64,000 nt of DNA from Coptis chinensis (Eukaryota > Streptophyta > Magnoliopsida > Ranunculales > Ranunculaceae), in the NCBI GenBank assembly GCA_015680905.1, contig CM027377.1, positions 5,542,501 to 5,606,500 on the forward strand, written 5' to 3'. Position 1 is the stretch's first letter. Every line of letters begins with the position of its first letter. Positions 1-11,275 of the stretch are shown piece after piece. Below the pieces are notes generated by a model that had not been told where the DNA came from, did not search any database, and saw only the letters and a program-made list of their open reading frames with translations. Position numbers and translations under genes: made by a program.

Positions 1-149
1 ATTCACGAATACTCGTAATTGTAAACGAATATATGATTAGTGCCCTTGTGACTTTGTGAGTATGTTTTGAGCAGAATATATGACAGAATAAAAACGTCTC
101 TAGAAACTGATGTTAATCAAGCCTTTTCCACTTGATTGTAATTTCCTAG

Positions 150-1896
150 ATGCTTTGCCTCCTCTGGGGAGGCATCTAATGTTGATGAATACCTATGGCT
201 AATGGGGAGAGCTCGCTACAATCCAATCATTGAGTATTGTGGTGGTACTGAGATTGGTGGTGGATTTGTTTCTGGGTCGTTCTTGCAAGCTCAATCATTA
301 TCTGCATTCAGTACACCTACCATGGGCTGTACCTTGTTCATCCTTGACAGTGATGGAAATCCTATTGTAAGCAACTAAGCATACTTCAGATGTTCTTAGC
401 TTATTGTCCAGAGTGTCTGTACTGCTACTTCCCTACACGCCTACTATGTGTTGGGTTGATCTTACTGAGTTTTTATTTGATTAGACCTTTTGAACTTACA
501 GTTAAATAATCAAGTACTGTTCCTGGACAATATGCATACCAAATAGTTCTACAAATTATTATACCATATGCACTTTTCCTATAGTCATTAATATCTTTGT
601 ACTTGAAAAAATTGCTTTTCTGACCCTTGATGTATGTAAGTGTTTTTATGTTTTGGCTTTCAGTCGTTATTCTCCTGCTTATCCTTTTGTGTCTGTTGTA
701 TTGAACTGGTTTAGTTTGCAATGATGATATTTATGGTTTTTCGTTGGAACCTAGCCTCTTAGTTGAGTTTTTTGGTGTATAACAGAAAGCATTATTTCTT
801 AAACCTGAAATGTTGGCTCTATCTCCTTGACACATCTGGGTGGAAACTTTTTATGGTATTTGGAAAAATTATTTGGAATAACACATTGATTTGGTTCTTT
901 TTTCTTTGCATCAAAAGAATAAACTGTTATGGAAGTATGTTACTATAATTCCAGTTTACTACAAAAACTATATTGGGTCAACAGTCTATTGTAGATAAGA
1001 ATAAGTGGTTTTCAGTAACCTTTCAATGTAATTATGGCTTGTTTATCATCCGCAGCCACAGAATGCACCGGGAATCGGTGAACTAGCCCTAGGTCCGACG
1101 ATGTTTGGAGCCTCAAATACATTACTGAATGCTGATCACTATGATGTCTACTTCAGAGGAATGCCGATATGGGAAAGGAAGGTAACTGGATTTTCTCTTT
1201 TCATTTATAGATTATAATTTTACTTGGGAATTCTTTTGTATGCCTAAAGTGCATCTATAAGCTTTAGAGTTGGATTTATTTTCTCTAATGTAGGTTCTCC
1301 GAAGACATGGAGATGAATTTGAGCGTACTTCTGGCGGTTACTATCGTGCACATGGCCGCGCAGATGATACAATGAATCTTGGGGGTATCAAGGTTGTGAT
1401 TTTTTGTTGGAGACTTTTGTGCTAGAACATCTCGGATAATATCGTTGAAACTAATCTGAACTTCTCATGCAGATAAGTTCCATTGAGATTGAGCGGGTTT
1501 GCAACGGGGCCGAAAACACTATCCTTGAAACAGCTGCAATTGGTGTACCACCTTTGGGTGGAGGACCTGAACAACTGGTTATTGTTGTGGTTTTTAAGGA
1601 TTCGAAAAACCTAGTGCCGGACTTGGATAAGTTGAAGGCGAGCTTCAATTCCTTGCTTCAGAAAAAGTTGAATCCTTTGTTCAAGGTATATTTCTTTTCT
1701 CCTCTAGGAGGAACCTCGTCAGCACATAAAGTTTTTGACACCTAACTATACTTACACTAGCAGTCCTGGTTCTGTTTTTATGCAGGTTTCTAATGTTTTA
1801 CCCGTTTCTTCTCTCCCAAGAACAGCCTCAAATAAGGTCATGAGAAGGGTTTTGCGACAACAATTGACCCAAGTTAACCAAGATGCTAAATTATGA
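150..1896 (+). CDS. AAE18: Acyl-activating enzyme 17/18-like (peroxisomal acyl-CoA synthetase), 3' part
   Basis: Member of the ANL superfamily (AMP-dependent acyl-CoA synthetases), expected to activate a carboxylic acid to its CoA ester through an acyl-adenylate. The gene enters from the left edge, so only the C-terminal 254 residues are here. Exons that splice in frame: 150-366, 1056-1181, 1294-1392, 1473-1685, 1786-1896 (TGA), all with GT-AG introns. Visible motifs are the core [11 protein letters not shown] (A5-like), [17 protein letters not shown] (A7/A8 hinge) and the C-terminal lid ending [17 protein letters not shown]. The last three residues, AKL, are a canonical PTS1 peroxisomal signal. 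The sequence resembles Arabidopsis AAE17/AAE18 more than other AAE clades; the choice between those two is not certain. The substrate cannot be read from the sequence. Confidence 0.88.
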
Positions 1897-3090
1897 TACA
1901 AGTTTCAACATTACGATCATACTCGTTGTGAGTAAGAAATCCCCATATCTTGTACACTTCATCATCAAAACATAATGCATCATCCTCTACCCTTTCTTAT
2001 TTTCTTTCTTTTAACTTACTTGGAATTAAGGCAGACCCCTAGGTGTAGACCATTAAAACCACACACGAAGCTTACAGTCCTCCCTAAGAGTATTATCATT
2101 AGATGGAGGAAAAAAGGTTGCAGAGAAAACTAAAAACCCTTCCCTACAGAAGGAACTAATGTATCATTCTGTACTTATCACTTGAAGGAACTATGATTCC
2201 ATACTTTATCTGCTATGGAATATATGTTGGTCCTTTTTCACGGATTAATGCTTTGCTGAAATATGGGGAACTTTAACCCTGCTGCAAGGGGTGCCTAAAG
2301 GTACACCTCAAATGAGGTACCTTCATAGTCCGCCAGAGGTAACCCTTATCTTGTTGGCCATACCAAATCTGCTATGTGGTTTTGGCCATATTTGCCTCTA
2401 TTTGTATTTGTCTTGGCCATACCAAATTTGCTATGTGGTAACAGGCGGATTTTACTTCCTATCTATATTTTACTCTATATATAGAGAGTAATATTGAGGA
2501 ATAGAGAGTGCGTTCTGCCGCAAGTTGAATTGGCGCAAAATGAACAAAACCAATTTGTTTAAACTTTAAAGTGTTTGACTTGTCCAAGTGTTTAAAGTGT
2601 CTGTTCCAAACCATTGGATCCAATTTCGTACTCCTTATCCTTAAAACACTGTTTTTTTTTTTCAGTTTTGCAGATACAGTCATGGACTCAGCCTTAATTG
2701 CTTTATTCCTGTAAATGTGCTCGCAAGGAAATCACCAACCTTCATTTTTCTGTCTGTATGTGTTGGAAACATTTTTGGTAAAAAGCTCAAAGCTGATCCT
2801 TTTCTGGAGCTTTTGACTGACATGAAAGCTTTTGATAGCATCTTTAAGTTCAGCCTTTAAATTTTCATTTAATGGTTTTAGCTAAATTTGAAAGCTCTTG
2901 ATAGAGATTGTCAAGTTGCCGACAATTTGGATGAGAATAAGTAGGGTTCACAAATTCGCTCCACAAATGATATCTACATTATGTAATTTTATTTTCATAT
3001 TGTTTGTCTACAAATATAAATTGACCAAACTCCTAATAAAAATTATAGAAAACTAATTAAACTGCAAAGAAATATTAATATGCAAAACCG
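1897..3090. other. Intergenic / convergent 3' UTR region
   Basis: This lies between the AAE stop codon and the TBL stop codon, which face each other, so it should hold both 3' UTRs. I see no coding segment. A direct repeat of about 27 bp (TTGGCCATACCAAAT, then C/TTGCTATGTGGT) occurs at about 2354 and 2413, the copies differing by a single base. Confidence 0.6.
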
Positions 3091-6000
3091 TTACTTGAAT
3101 TTCATCTTTCTGTCACTTAAATGGAGCCTCCAGTCAAATGATCCCATTTTTTCCATCTTTAACATCTCAAGCAAGAAATCATTCCATGTGTCAATTGGTC
3201 CTGGCAAGCACCAATGCACACAGTCATTATACAAGGTCGCATTCTCTTCTGGCCAGTGCCCATATTTGCTTGGATGCCCATCTGGTCTCATTAACGTAGC
3301 TTCAGTTGTATCAAGCAATCTAAACTGTTTTCCTGTTTGTACTCCTTCCCGCTCTGCACCTTTAAATTCCTCCAGTTGGGTCATGTACAGCTCTAGGTCT
3401 CGACCATCTAAATGAGTTTCAGTGCTCAGGAATGGTCTCCTCCTAACGCAGTTCCCTCCCTCGTTCCATAATCCATTTTCAAAGTGTGAAGGCGCAAATG
3501 TTCTTAGAAAAGTTATACCTTTGAAGTTCTTTAAACTATTAATGGCTCTGAAAGCTGTTCGAAAGGCTTTTCTGTAACTATAGTACACGCCGAGGTCTGT
3601 GACGTTTTTGTCGAGACAATAGTGACATCCGACAAGTTGATTATTTTCGAAAAACATAGATGGGCGAAAAAACCAATGCCCACCATTTATGATCACATAG
3701 TCGAATTCATCGATCTTGGTTGTCCAGGCCTCGTCGAATTCATCTAAGTAGAGATTGAATAAACCTGTTCCTGCTGGACCATTTGGATCAGCTTCCCTCG
3801 CTTTTACTAGGTATGGTGACCAAATGTTTTCAATGGTGAAGTTGTAATTGATGTATTCCCATCGTCTGGATAGCTCATCTGTTGAGGTTGAAACATCTAC
3901 TGGATACTCCACCTGAAAAAATGAAAAAACGAGGTTGCTTATGATGTATTACTAATATACAAATTCGGCTTCTTAAGTTCGTTTTGGAGATGGAGATCAC
4001 GTAGTTTCAAATAATGAAATAAGTAAATAGCATAACTTCACCACTTAATGTCATTCCTGCCTGAGACTAATTTCATATCAAGTAACCCAAGCTCACCAGA
4101 CTTCACTTAAAAGTCCCACTTACCTAGATATCTTAAAGTACATTATCGACAGCGGGTAACATACTCCATGCACTCAGTAATTTTCGTTTAGGTACGTAAC
4201 AATTAGATTTAATGGTTGAGTTTAACACTTTAGTCAACTGCTCCAATTATTAGATTTAATGGTTGGTTGATTTCTTCGCTGTAGGTACTAGGTACCCAAT
4301 ACGCTTGTGTCGTCTATGTTATTCGCGCGACCAAAATACCATTTAGATTAAGAATATAAGCTGCCAGTATCCTGTTTAGTGATTGCAATTGGACAAAAAC
4401 CACGCTGGCACAATATATGATCGAGAAAAGCTTCGGTCCTCTCCGTGCTTAGGACTGAAGTCCATCCACATCAGCAACTTAAAAAAAAAATCCTCATCAA
4501 ATTAAAAAAACCAAATGTGTGATCTTAAGTCGTTTAGGACGGACTTTGGTCCTAAGCGCCGAGGACCGAAATCTTTTCCACATTTAATCAGTCAACTTCT
4601 TGTTCTAATCTAGTCATTTTCTCGCACTATCATATGCAATATAGTAAAGAACCCAGAAACGATGGTAGAAGTGAATTCTTACCATGGCGAATATCAGGGT
4701 TATTTTTCAATAATGCCTTCTTTCGATCATTTGATGTCGCCGACTTTCTTACTGATGTAGACTGAGTACCAACTACCAAGTATATTTTGCCTTGCGACTG
4801 CCACTAACTGATTGACACGTGGTATAATGATCTCACTGTTGCATGCCCGTGAAATATTGGTCATATCAATAATTATTATTATTATTATTTGATAGACAAA
4901 TATGCAAACTGTGTTAGGCATTGAGATTTTTTTTTTCCTGAAGTCTTAAAACTCGTCATTCGAGATGATAATTAAAATGGTTTTTTTGGATTCTAATTGT
5001 AATTACATAGGGGAGGCACATCTAATTTAATATAAGAGATAATTATGTTATTTAAGTGACATTAGAGAGTTTTTTTTATAAATTGTTAATAAAAGAAGAC
5101 TTGTTCTAAATTCAGAGAGAAAAATGGAGAATAATTATATAATTTAAGTTCCATTAGAGGGATTCTTTTAAATTATTAATAAAGAAAAGGGGTTTCTAAT
5201 TTTTGTGAGGAAAGTAATTATAAATTGAACAAATAGAGAGATTTCAATTTGCCTACTCGATAGGAGAGAGTGGGTTCCTCATTAGTGTAGAAATAAGCGA
5301 GGTTGATAGAGAGGGAAGACTACCACACATGGCCAGGTAACAAAATTCTTTACCAAGTCAATTCTTATTGGATGCTGGGATCCAACGTGAAAAAGATAGA
5401 GAAAACTAAATCAAGCAAAGAAAAATCAAAATTAAATGGGAATAAAATAAAAATGTCTATCTCTGTCCTTCCTCTCTCCTCCTCTCTTCCACTTTTCAAG
5501 TAAAAACCACCATCCCTTTCCTATTCAACAAAAGCTTTAAGTCCATCGACTAATATTGAAGTTGGGAAGATAAACCAAATTTATAAAGTTTGGTGTCTCA
5601 AGTAACCATGCATGGAGTTGTACAAATGGGGAATTTTGTGCAAAATTTAACAACCCCACACTTATTCTTTTTGGCTAAATCTACTATGCACGAGATGTAG
5701 GCTACGCCCTCACATCTCGGCCACTCATCACAAAGGGGGTGCGTGTGTATTGTATCAAGAAGTAGTGATCCACGGCCCTCAGTTCTTGCGCACGATACAT
5801 CTCGCGCACCGAAGTAGTGCTCATTCTTTTTATCTTTTCTTATTATGGACAAAAAGAGGTACATCGAAAATTTTAATCTAAACTAAGATCAGACATGTAA
5901 AATTTCAATGTTGAGTATATATCCACAATGCAATAAGATTTGAGTCATTTGTGAGGCTTCATACAACACCACCGCGAGCATAATTACAGCAAAAGAGAAA

Positions 6001-7344
6001 AGGAGGAGTGGTCACAAAAGATAGGGACTAGAGGTTGTCTTCTTGATATAGAGGTCCCCTACCCTTTTCATTAATAAATTATCAAAGGTTGCGAGGACAA
6101 TATATAACTAAGACACTTGAGAATTCTCATATAATTAAATTCTCAATGATAATGTGAGAAATAGGGTTGTTTGGTTGTCCATAAAAAATTTCTTAGACCA
6201 TTCAAAAACATGTACATGTGTCATTCAATTAAATAAGAGTTCTTTAAAATTCTTCCATATTTTAGGACCACTATATTACAAACCCCTTTTTCTAAAGATG
6301 CACTTCTTTGTTAACTATATTTAATAAATTAACTAGAATCCCAATTAACATGGTTTTAGAGTGAGAATTAAATTCCCACCAAAGTTAGAATCCAAGTTAT
6401 TTGCAAACAAACACACATGAGAATAAGAAAACCCACCAATTTCAGTTAAAATGGGAATTCTCTAGGTTGTCAAACGTACTCTAAGATGTCATGCAACTGT
6501 ACGTTGTTTTAAGTTCTGTGGTAGACTGGTAGCTACTAGCTAGGCTTGTAGGTTACTTCCGTAGTTATTTGTCTAATTAAATGCCTAGTCTTTGTAACGA
6601 GGTAATAGCTATTGGCAACCAACTTTGAATTGCCACCTTTTCATGCTATCTTTTAAAAAAAAAATCAATTGTCAACCATAATGAATAATCAAGCGATCAA
6701 ATCGCAATACTTCAGTTTTATACTTTTATAACTCTGAAGTCTGAACATGATAGACACCGAAAATTTACATAATGAAAGCATGAACATATATATAGTATAT
6801 TAGGGATAGGGATGAAATTAAAGCTTACTCTGGACAGTAGGCATATCAAGGACTGCATCTGGTTTCTTCCGACCGAGTCTCCTACAAAAGCTAAGGACTT
6901 TCCTCGAACTAGTTCCAAGAATTGAGATGGATTGAAGATGGGTAACTCACAATCATCTGGCTTCCATCTCCATTTCATGAAATCAGTGTCTGGTCGTCCA
7001 TATTTCATGCAGTTTTGGTGATTATGGATAGCCCAACAAGTATTATTTGTGTAATATGGTGCACTTGGATTTGGCACCCATTCTCCTGTAAATATATCAC
7101 ACTTTTTAGTTGTTATATGATTTTTAGAATCTTCCACAACATTCGAAGAAGAAGAAGATAACGATGATGGCGATGATGATCGAGAAAGATTACTTAACAG
7201 AAATAATGGATAACTTATTAAAGGATAGTAAAGAGGAACAGCGGTGAGAAAAAGGAAAGCTACTCCCACAGCAAAAGTTATCTTGGAGGTGCCCTGTAGA
7301 TTTTGTTTCTTCCCTAGTGGAAGATCAATGGGATGAAGTTTCAT
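3091..7344 (-). CDS. TBL: Trichome birefringence-like (TBL/DUF231) polysaccharide O-acetyltransferase
   Basis: Golgi type II membrane protein that transfers acetyl groups to a wall polysaccharide. Exon 1 is 7344-6829 and exon 2 is 3912-3091; phase is 0 and the product is 445 aa. An N-terminal hydrophobic anchor (residues about 22-50) is followed by a Ser-rich stem (52-69). The TBL domain starts at [20 protein letters not shown], with the esterase GDS at 155-157. The PMR5 domain has [13 protein letters not shown] and the catalytic D402-x-x-H405 in [16 protein letters not shown]. The combination VEYPVDVST and IWSPYLVKA places it near the TBL27/AXY4 and TBL19-22 clade, where known members acetylate xyloglucan or xylan; the substrate here is inferred. 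The 2.9-kb intron is unusually long and hosts a small inverted-repeat element. The frame is intact. Confidence 0.9.
4425..4577. mobile_element. Small MITE-like inverted repeat in the TBL intron
   Basis: Two inverted arms of about 42 bp (4425-4466 and 4535-4577) begin GAAAAGCTTCGGTCCT and end AGGACCGAAATCTTTTC. They are separated by about 68 bp of A-rich loop. The structure is typical of a MITE or foldback element. I could not define a target duplication. Confidence 0.55.
4600..6700. other. Rest of the TBL intron; no feature seen
   Basis: AT-rich intronic DNA. Short open frames around 5303-5503 (+) and 5598-5864 (-) show no recognisable domain or splice logic and are taken as chance. A short ATT microsatellite lies near 4867-4889. 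Confidence 0.5.
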
Positions 7345-7964
7345 GTAGAGTGATTTGAAGAGGAAGAATGGAGGGAAAAGAAGAAAAAGAACTAGCTAGC
7401 ATAAATGAAAGAACTAGCTAGTTAGTTCATGCAAAAGGTGCGCAGGGATATCATGCAAGAAGGTGGTGATAGAATTTTATAAGGTTTTGCTCTGAATAGG
7501 ACACGATGTCAATAATATCCTACTTTTTTAAACAACGCCAAACAGAACCATGTATTCCAAATCTAATTATTGTAGATTTAAAAAAAATGCACACCGCCTA
7601 TTGAAGGCTTGAAGCCACTAAGCCAGGTCAAGGTGGGAGATTTTGCTTAAATGTTTCTCTTGTATTCCTGGATGGTTCAGTGTTTCACTGCTGTGTCTGA
7701 CTGATGAGGCATCATACATTCTTACCCACTGGCCGCTGCTCAAGTTTGTTTAAATTTTTTTATAAATTAAGTTCACAAAAATTATTTAAGTCCAGGCCGT
7801 ATGATCTTCATATGATAACATTTCGATAATGAAAATTATGGTATTAGTCATACTTCCTAAAGTCACTAAGAATAAAGATATAGTATCAGCATGCATCTGA
7901 TATTCTGATGGAATAAAAACATAACTAATTTGGGGATATGGATCATAAACTCACCCATATATAT

Positions 7965-8110
7965 TTGGGTTTGGGTACACACAAAAAAAATATGGTCAAC
8001 CCAGTTTGACTTTTTTTTTTTTGTTAATCTAGGGAGAGACCCTAATTTTCCATTTAGAAAGAGAGAAATCCTAATTGCCTCGATCATCTAGGGGGGCTAA
8101 TATTGGTTAA
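7965..8110. repeat. Foldback repeat, copy 1
   Basis: A hairpin with TACACACAAAAAAAA on one arm and a long T-run on the other surrounds GGTCAACCCAGTTTGAC. It is followed by AGGGAGAGACCCTAATTTTCC and, about 40 bp on, CTAGGGGGGCTAATATTGGT. The same core and tail recur at 16215-16340, so this is a dispersed family rather than a chance hairpin. Confidence 0.6.
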
Positions 8111-8970
8111 CTCTTTACCCTATATATTTTAGAACTAGCTAGCACCATTCCATGCTTTACTTAGTTTACTGTCCAATTAATCAATTGATTTCAAAATGTA
8201 TATCTGTTTTGCATACTAATTATGGGAAAATTGACTCCATTGATTAGTACAGTGTTGTTAAATGCAATAGAGTATGGAATGTTATTGCATGAAATAATTT
8301 AATTCTATACTCACTTCTTAAATCAAACTAGTCTGGTTTTGACTAGAGGTCTTTATTTAGTTGGCCTAACCATTGGTCTTGATTTTAATTAATTTTGTTT
8401 GCCATTCACGTCTTCTACATCAGTTCTCACAGCTGGGTGGAGTAAATAGAGTTTTACAAGTATTGGGTAACTTGTACGTGAAAACAAAAATAGATTTTCA
8501 AGAATAATGCATGGTTCGATAAAAATAATAATAATAAATAAATCCGAGTTGGCCTAGACCATGTATAATGCATGTCGATGTCATTCTTTAATTTCTTTTT
8601 CTTTCATGAAATGCACGCCTATGTCATTAGGTTGGTATAACATGCAATCTCATATTCTCTTTCTGGGACGTATATGTCATCAGCTGGTAGTTATACTGTA
8701 TTAATCAACATTATTATGTTGAAATCAATCAATAATATCAGAATGAAATTGGAATCTCATTCAATTTCCCCATAAAATCTGAATAATTTTTAGATTATGC
8801 AGCTAATGATCATGATTTTTCAACGACCAGTCGACGATAATGCATGGTTCTCCTTTATCTTCTTATCATAAATTCATAATCTATCTATATTCCCTACGAC
8901 ATGAAAATTGCATCTCAAGGTGGTTTCTACATGAACCCAGCAACCCCACACGCCACACCTAACCACGTTT

Positions 8971-9088
8971 GAAGCCCAACCAAATACGGGCCTGATTAAG
9001 CATAAGCTCACCCCATCGATGGTATGTAAGTAATGTAACCACGTTTCTTTTACGAATTGCCGTCTGTGCCCGTAGTCCCAAAGCCCAT
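8971..9088. promoter_or_regulatory. Site II-like TGGGCT motifs upstream of the COX7a remnant
   Basis: GAAGCCCAAC (8971-8980) and AAGCCCATGA (9081-9090) contain TGGGCT on the minus strand, matching the site II consensus TGGGCY. Site II elements are enriched in plant nuclear genes for mitochondrial respiratory proteins, which fits the COX7a-like sequence downstream. Function is inferred. Confidence 0.4.
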
Positions 9089-9179
9089 GAAAATTGCAAC
9101 CCAGCCGAAAAACGTCACTTACAAGAACGTACTTAAGTTTTCTTAAAGGGCATTCTGGTCCAGTCTCTCACATTCAGTA

Positions 9180-10041
9180 CATCTCTTTCCAAGCAAGAAG
9201 CCCTTCCTCTCTCGTGTTTTAGACATCATTTTCTTTTGTCTTGAACTCTTGTAAGTCGCTATTGGTTCTGAAATTTGTTCAACTGTTGGTTATGAACTTA
9301 AGAATGATGTTGAAATTCTGATTTTATGCGCTAGAAAAGTGAATATGATCTAAGAAATGATTCATATTTTGGAAATTGTATATTGCATGTTATGATGTTA
9401 AGGCGAGAGTCCATATGTGCAAGAATTATATTTGTTCTTAATTCATGATAACCAAAGTTTTTTTCTTGGTTAGGAGGTTAGAGGATTTTTTTTTTCCCGG
9501 TTTAGTTAGCTCTAGTGAAGTAATCTCTTCAAGTGAAGTGATATAAAGAATTTTTGACTTAGTAGTAATTTGTTTCCCAGTTTATATTGGTTAAACTTAT
9601 CTTAAACCAATTTATTTTCTTCATGCCATCACTGCTCGAGAAAATATCAGCGAAAATGTTCTGAACTCTTATCGATGATTTAACATAAACAAGTGTAAAA
9701 ACAATAATACTAATTGGTATAGACTACACAGACTAGAAAATAGGAAGTGTTTTTCCGAACTTATGATAGTGTTTTTGATTTCCAGCAATCGACACAAACA
9801 ATAATTGATCATTTCAATGGTGGGCATGACCATTTCAATATAGCTGTGGATTCGTCCATCGTTGTCTTTGATGATCAATACGCATATGATGACAGAACCA
9901 CCATTTAGACCCCAGGAGAAACTTCTCGAGAAGCAAAAATACTTCCAAAACATTCACAAACCCGTTTATCTTAAAGGGCCACTTGATATGATCATTTTTT
10001 TCAAATGTTCCGTAAAATCTGTTCTATTCCCACCTTCCTAA
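9180..10041 (+). pseudogene. Truncated cytochrome c oxidase subunit 7a-like gene
   Basis: Plant COX7a-like proteins are inner-mitochondrial-membrane subunits of about 67 aa with one transmembrane helix. A probable non-coding first exon ends at 9250 (donor GTAAGT) and joins an exon starting at 9786. The ATG at 9886 or 9889 opens MTEPPFRPQEKLLEKQKYFQ and continues through IHKPVYLKGPLDMI, matching the family's soluble N-terminus. Homology then stops abruptly: the expected helix (SVAIPLALAA-like) is absent and the frame ends at 10041 after an unrelated tail. No donor site explains the break and I found no downstream exon. I read this as a 3'-truncated gene copy that keeps its promoter and leader intron. 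Confidence 0.6.
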
Positions 10042-11275
10042 CACCAAACTGTTGTGGTGTCGGGCAAAAGGATTAGGGAGCATAGATCATCTGGATGTTA
10101 AGACTCATGACCTTCCTCACACCAAACCAATCTGTTATAGGATGGCGCATGGCATTAGAAAAGGAATGAGAGAGGAAGTGTGTATCCTCCATTCCTCCTT
10201 ATCCAGTTCTATAGTAACGTAGTATTAGGGAGCATAGATCATCTGGATGTTAAGACTCATATGAACCTTTTGTCTGGGAAGTTGTAACTGTTGATTAGCA
10301 GTTACTGTTGTTTGTGTAGTGTATAATATATAACAGGGCGGCATATAATATCGTGGTGAAAATAAAATAAATGTATATATAAATCTACTATTTCTTATCT
10401 AGCAGCTATTAAGCAAGAATTATTAATAGTATAATCTACCCTTCACTAAATTGTTTCATCCAGTATATGCTGGTTGCTGGTAATTCACTTTAAAATGTTT
10501 TATACTCTAGAGTCTAAAGCTGATGTGGGAGCGTGGGACTTCTGCCCCTACTTCTACTCTCACGGTTTCACTCTGATAAATTTAGTAATCGTCGCTTTTC
10601 GAGTTCACAATGACAATTTACCCCTGAATCTTAAAATGGTGTTGTGCTTTCATTTCATTACAGGTTGGAATCACATAAACTAATTAATATTATTAATCAT
10701 TCTTGTTGTAAGGCGATAGATTGATGAATTCAAACAACTAATACCTTGAGTAACTTTCTGAGGCCCGATGCTGATAGTGGTTGTACTTGTCGTGATGAAA
10801 GCGAAGTAGCACTTGAGAAAATGAACACGGGCATAACTAAGAAAAATCAGTACCTATTCTATCTCTTTTTTTTTTTCTTTTTTTCCAGTGTTAGCTCGAA
10901 ACAGGCCATACGGAACAACCCTTTCTGATTAAGTATCTGCAGAATGTCAAATCGAAAATTATGTTAAAGAAAACTGCAGTTAACAACTATCAATTGCAAA
11001 CGTAACAAGTTCGAAAAGCCACCTGCTCGGTAGTAAAACTGTAAATAATGTACAGGGTTCGTTACATTGAATAAAGCCATGAAGCTGCTTAAATTCTTTT
11101 TTCTTTTTGTGTACTCTATTTATATAGTGCACTGAGGAACATCCTGTACGTGTCTCCCCACAGAATCGAAAGTGGGCACTTACACTGTCATCTAATCAGC
11201 ATAGTATAGGGGCTATCGAGACCGAATATTCCCCACGCCACTGGAGCGCAATTAGACCACTTATATACCCAGAAG
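10042..11275. other. Intergenic, with a short duplicated block
   Basis: No gene seen. A segment of about 38 bp containing GGGAGCATAGATCATCTGGA occurs at about 10076-10110 and 10228-10262, and CCTTCC(T/A)CACACCAAAC-like blocks lie at about 10032 and 10110. These are local tandem rearrangements next to the point where the COX7a remnant loses homology. Confidence 0.5.

Larger units (their letters stand above)
7345..9179. other. Intergenic upstream of TBL, with a foldback repeat
   Basis: Promoter side of the TBL gene and of the rightward COX7a-like remnant. No coding segment seen. A foldback repeat sits near 7965-8110 (listed separately). Confidence 0.5.

Noticed and set aside
9669..9953. 94-codon minus-strand frame
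   Set aside because: Antisense to the COX7a-like exon; no family features.
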